Shown piece by piece: positions 32,396 to 33,669 of a DNA stretch of 33,669 nucleotides (position 1 is the first letter of the stretch; each line of letters starts with the position of its first letter). The stretch is from an uncultured bacterium (GTDB lineage: Bacteria; Bacillota; Clostridia; Lachnospirales; Lachnospiraceae): positions 1 to 33,669 of the forward strand of contig CALBJL010000098.1 of assembly GCA_937893485.1 (NCBI GenBank), in the 5' to 3' direction. The notes beneath the pieces were generated by a model that was not told where the DNA came from, did not search any database, and saw only the letters and a list, made by a program, of their open reading frames with translations. The position numbers and the translations under genes are program-made.

Positions 32396-32923
32396 TTATT
32401 TGACATAGTAGACATAGTTATCTTTTCTGGCTTTCGCAGCAGCCGGCGGTTCTGCGGCATATCCGAGTGCACAGTGACCGATGCCCTCATAATCGCCCTC
32501 GATCCCCAGTTCTGCCAGCAGCTTTTTGCCAAACTCTGACTCAAATTCCTCTTTTGCACGATGAATCCAGATGCTTGCCACGCCCAGACTCTCGGCTGCA
32601 TTCATCAGATTGCCCATAACCAGCGATCCATCGTAGATATAAGTCGGACGTTCCTTATTCGCCAGCACGATCAAAATAACCGGTGCACCGTAAAACGGAT
32701 CAAAGCCCTCTTTCCATCCGCCAATCCTGCGGTTCTCCTCTGCGATCTGATCGCGCAGCTTTTTATCTGTGACTGCGATAATAATCGGTGACTGCATCCC
32801 CATTCCAGTCGGCGCATAAGTGCCCGCCTTGATGATCGCCTGCAAATCTTCTTCCTTTACCATATCCGGCTTGAATGCACGGCAGCTTCGCCTGCTCTCC
32901 AATACCTGTAATGTCTCGTTCAT
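32396..32923 (-). CDS. Nitroreductase family protein
   Basis: A 175-residue FMN-dependent oxidoreductase of the nitroreductase fold. Typical motifs are ESRRSCRAFKPD at the N-terminus (FMN phosphate contact), AGTYAPTGMGMQSP, and GSLVMGNLMNAAESLGVASIWIHRA with the C-terminal GHCALGYAAEPP. Substrates are unknown; relatives reduce nitro compounds, quinones or flavins with NAD(P)H. The ATG at 32923 has AGGAGG eight bases upstream; ATGs at 32929 and 32953 are less well placed. It follows the coiled-coil gene by 33 bases, in the same unit. Confidence 0.93.
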   Translation of the reverse strand: MNETLQVLESRRSCRAFKPDMVKEEDLQAIIKAGTYAPTGMGMQSPIIIAVTDKKLRDQIAEENRRIGGWKEGFDPFYGAPVILIVLANKERPTYIYDGSLVMGNLMNAAESLGVASIWIHRAKEEFESEFGKKLLAELGIEGDYEGIGHCALGYAAEPPAAAKARKDNYVYYVK

Positions 32924-32956
32924 GTTCATTACCTCCTTGCCTTGTTTATTCATAAT

Positions 32957-33541
32957 TTACCCGATATCCACACTCTCCATCGTCTGTTCGACGGATACGA
33001 CCTCCGGTCCGTTCGCAAATGCTTCCTGATCATCCGCGCTCTCTGCCGGATCTTCATAATCCTTTTTCTCCTCGTCGTCCCACAGCGACTCATATTTCTT
33101 TTTCTCCATGCGTTCTGTCATCGCGCCGATATTTTTTGCCATCTGATACAGATCGCTGTCAAATTCCATCAGCTTCTGCTCATCTTTCAAGGGAACAATA
33201 TCTCCATGCATGATCCGGATCGCAACTTTCATGAGCTTACTCATTTCCTCGCCGTATTCCTTAGCGGCATCTGCCTGCTGCCCTGCGACCACCTCGTTAA
33301 ACTTCGCATCCCACTGCTCCATCAACTGATCCATATATCCCTTGTACTCATCATACTTATCCTGCACCGCCTGATAGGTCAGCTCCAGCGTTGCGGATTC
33401 CTCGGCGTAAACATTCGCGCCATCCTCGGTGTGTTCGATCTTGTCCTTTAGTTCCTTTCTCTGCCCTGCCAGCTTGAACTTCTGTTCATTGTAAGATTTC
33501 AGCAATGAATTATACGTCTGCCTTGCCTCTCCTACCTTCAT
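32957..33541 (-). CDS. Uncharacterised coiled-coil protein
   Basis: A 194-residue cytoplasmic protein starting MKVGEARQTYNSLLKSYNEQ. Residues about 5-100 are highly charged with heptad-like patterns (KLAGQRKELKDKIEHTE; ATLELTYQAVQDKYDEYKGY), indicating coiled coil. Residues 105-155 are also helical (MSKLMKVAIRIMHGDIVP). The last 40 are acidic (WDDEEKKDYEDPAESADDQ). The start at 33541 follows GGAGG at eight bases; a longer frame would run through the tRNA and is rejected. The function is unknown. First gene of the unit with nitroreductase, the 59-residue protein and AIM24. Confidence 0.8.
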   Translation of the reverse strand: MKVGEARQTYNSLLKSYNEQKFKLAGQRKELKDKIEHTEDGANVYAEESATLELTYQAVQDKYDEYKGYMDQLMEQWDAKFNEVVAGQQADAAKEYGEEMSKLMKVAIRIMHGDIVPLKDEQKLMEFDSDLYQMAKNIGAMTERMEKKKYESLWDDEEKKDYEDPAESADDQEAFANGPEVVSVEQTMESVDIG

Positions 33542-33600
33542 ACCATTTTCCTCCGTGAAAATATATAAAAAAGAGTCGCTTGCATTTCTATCAAACAAAA

Positions 33601-33669
33601 AGCAGGGTACGGGAGTCGAACCCGCCTCCTCAGCTTGGGAAGCTGATGTTCTACCGATGAACAAACCCT
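33601..33669 (-). tRNA. tRNA-Gly (anticodon CCC), first two bases beyond the window
   Basis: Read on the minus strand, the D arm GTTC-ATCGGTA-GAAC, anticodon arm TCAGC-TTCCCAA-GCTGA (anticodon CCC), T arm with GGTTCGACTCC, and acceptor 3' strand ACCCTGC are present. The 5' acceptor strand starts with AGGGT; the first GC pair partner lies past the right edge. The CCA end is not encoded. A T-rich run follows. Confidence 0.95.

Noticed and set aside
33542..33664. 41-codon N-terminal extension of the coiled-coil protein
   Set aside because: Runs through the tRNA-Gly gene; the ATG at 33541 has a good GGAGG.

Overview
The window looks like a chromosomal segment of an anaerobic low-to-mid GC Firmicute, most likely of the family Lachnospiraceae (Roseburia/Agathobacter-like). 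The grounds are a paired GlgC/GlgD ADP-glucose pyrophosphorylase, SpoVG, a SAM-I riboswitch in front of metK, the DnaD-type protein followed by a DnaI/DnaC-type loader, an unusually long divergent PRPP synthetase, the oxygen-sensitive hybrid cluster protein with its ferredoxin partner, and several small proteins that I associate with this family. No phage, transposon, integrase or CRISPR was seen; the content is core chromosome with a few poorly characterised genes.

Layout. 1-1187 (minus): sensor histidine kinase cut by the left edge. 1314-2734 (minus): metK with a complete promoter / SAM-I riboswitch / terminator leader. 2880-4087 (plus): HD-GYP c-di-GMP phosphodiesterase from a promoter that places the predicted RNA start on the ATG. 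4146-5576 (minus): murA with two tandem promoters. 5683-9191 (minus): two ABC half-transporters forming a heterodimeric exporter with one degenerate ATP site. 9275-15545 (minus): a GlmU-type nucleotidyltransferase lacking its acetyltransferase half, then pth, mfd and a PrsA/SurA-like lipoprotein that also has its own promoter. 15604-18316 (minus): glgC-glgD-spoVG.

18628-23544 (plus): murC, then a 300-base gap with at least five good DnaA boxes, then dnaD-like, helicase-loader and PRPP synthetase genes. 23632-24549 (minus): a Lys/Ala/Glu-rich small protein and an HPr-like protein with a possible leader peptide. 24618-27023 (minus): an 801-residue membrane-anchored protein with a C39-peptidase-like end. 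27113-27637 (minus): a 174-residue protein with a proline-rich tandem repeat. 27721-28200 (plus): gamma carbonic anhydrase. 28197-31375: hcp and its ferredoxin (minus), divergent from a Crp/Fnr regulator (plus), sharing an intergenic region packed with inverted repeats. 31413-33541 (minus): coiled-coil protein, nitroreductase-like protein, a 59-residue small protein and an AIM24-family protein. 33601-33669 (minus): tRNA-Gly(CCC), lacking its first two bases at the right edge.

How the parts fit: cell-wall precursor synthesis (murA, murC, the GlmU-like enzyme), glycogen synthesis (glgCD), replication initiation/helicase loading with DnaA boxes at its promoter, transcription-coupled repair (mfd), protein export folding (PrsA-like), nitrosative-stress defence (hcp/ferredoxin/Crp-Fnr), and SAM supply under riboswitch control. 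The most interesting points are the DnaA-box cluster, the hcp/regulator operator region, a 59-residue gene with a strong ribosome binding site, the putative leaderless HD-GYP transcript, the truncated GlmU, and the HPr-like protein that keeps His15 and Ser46 but has lost Arg17.
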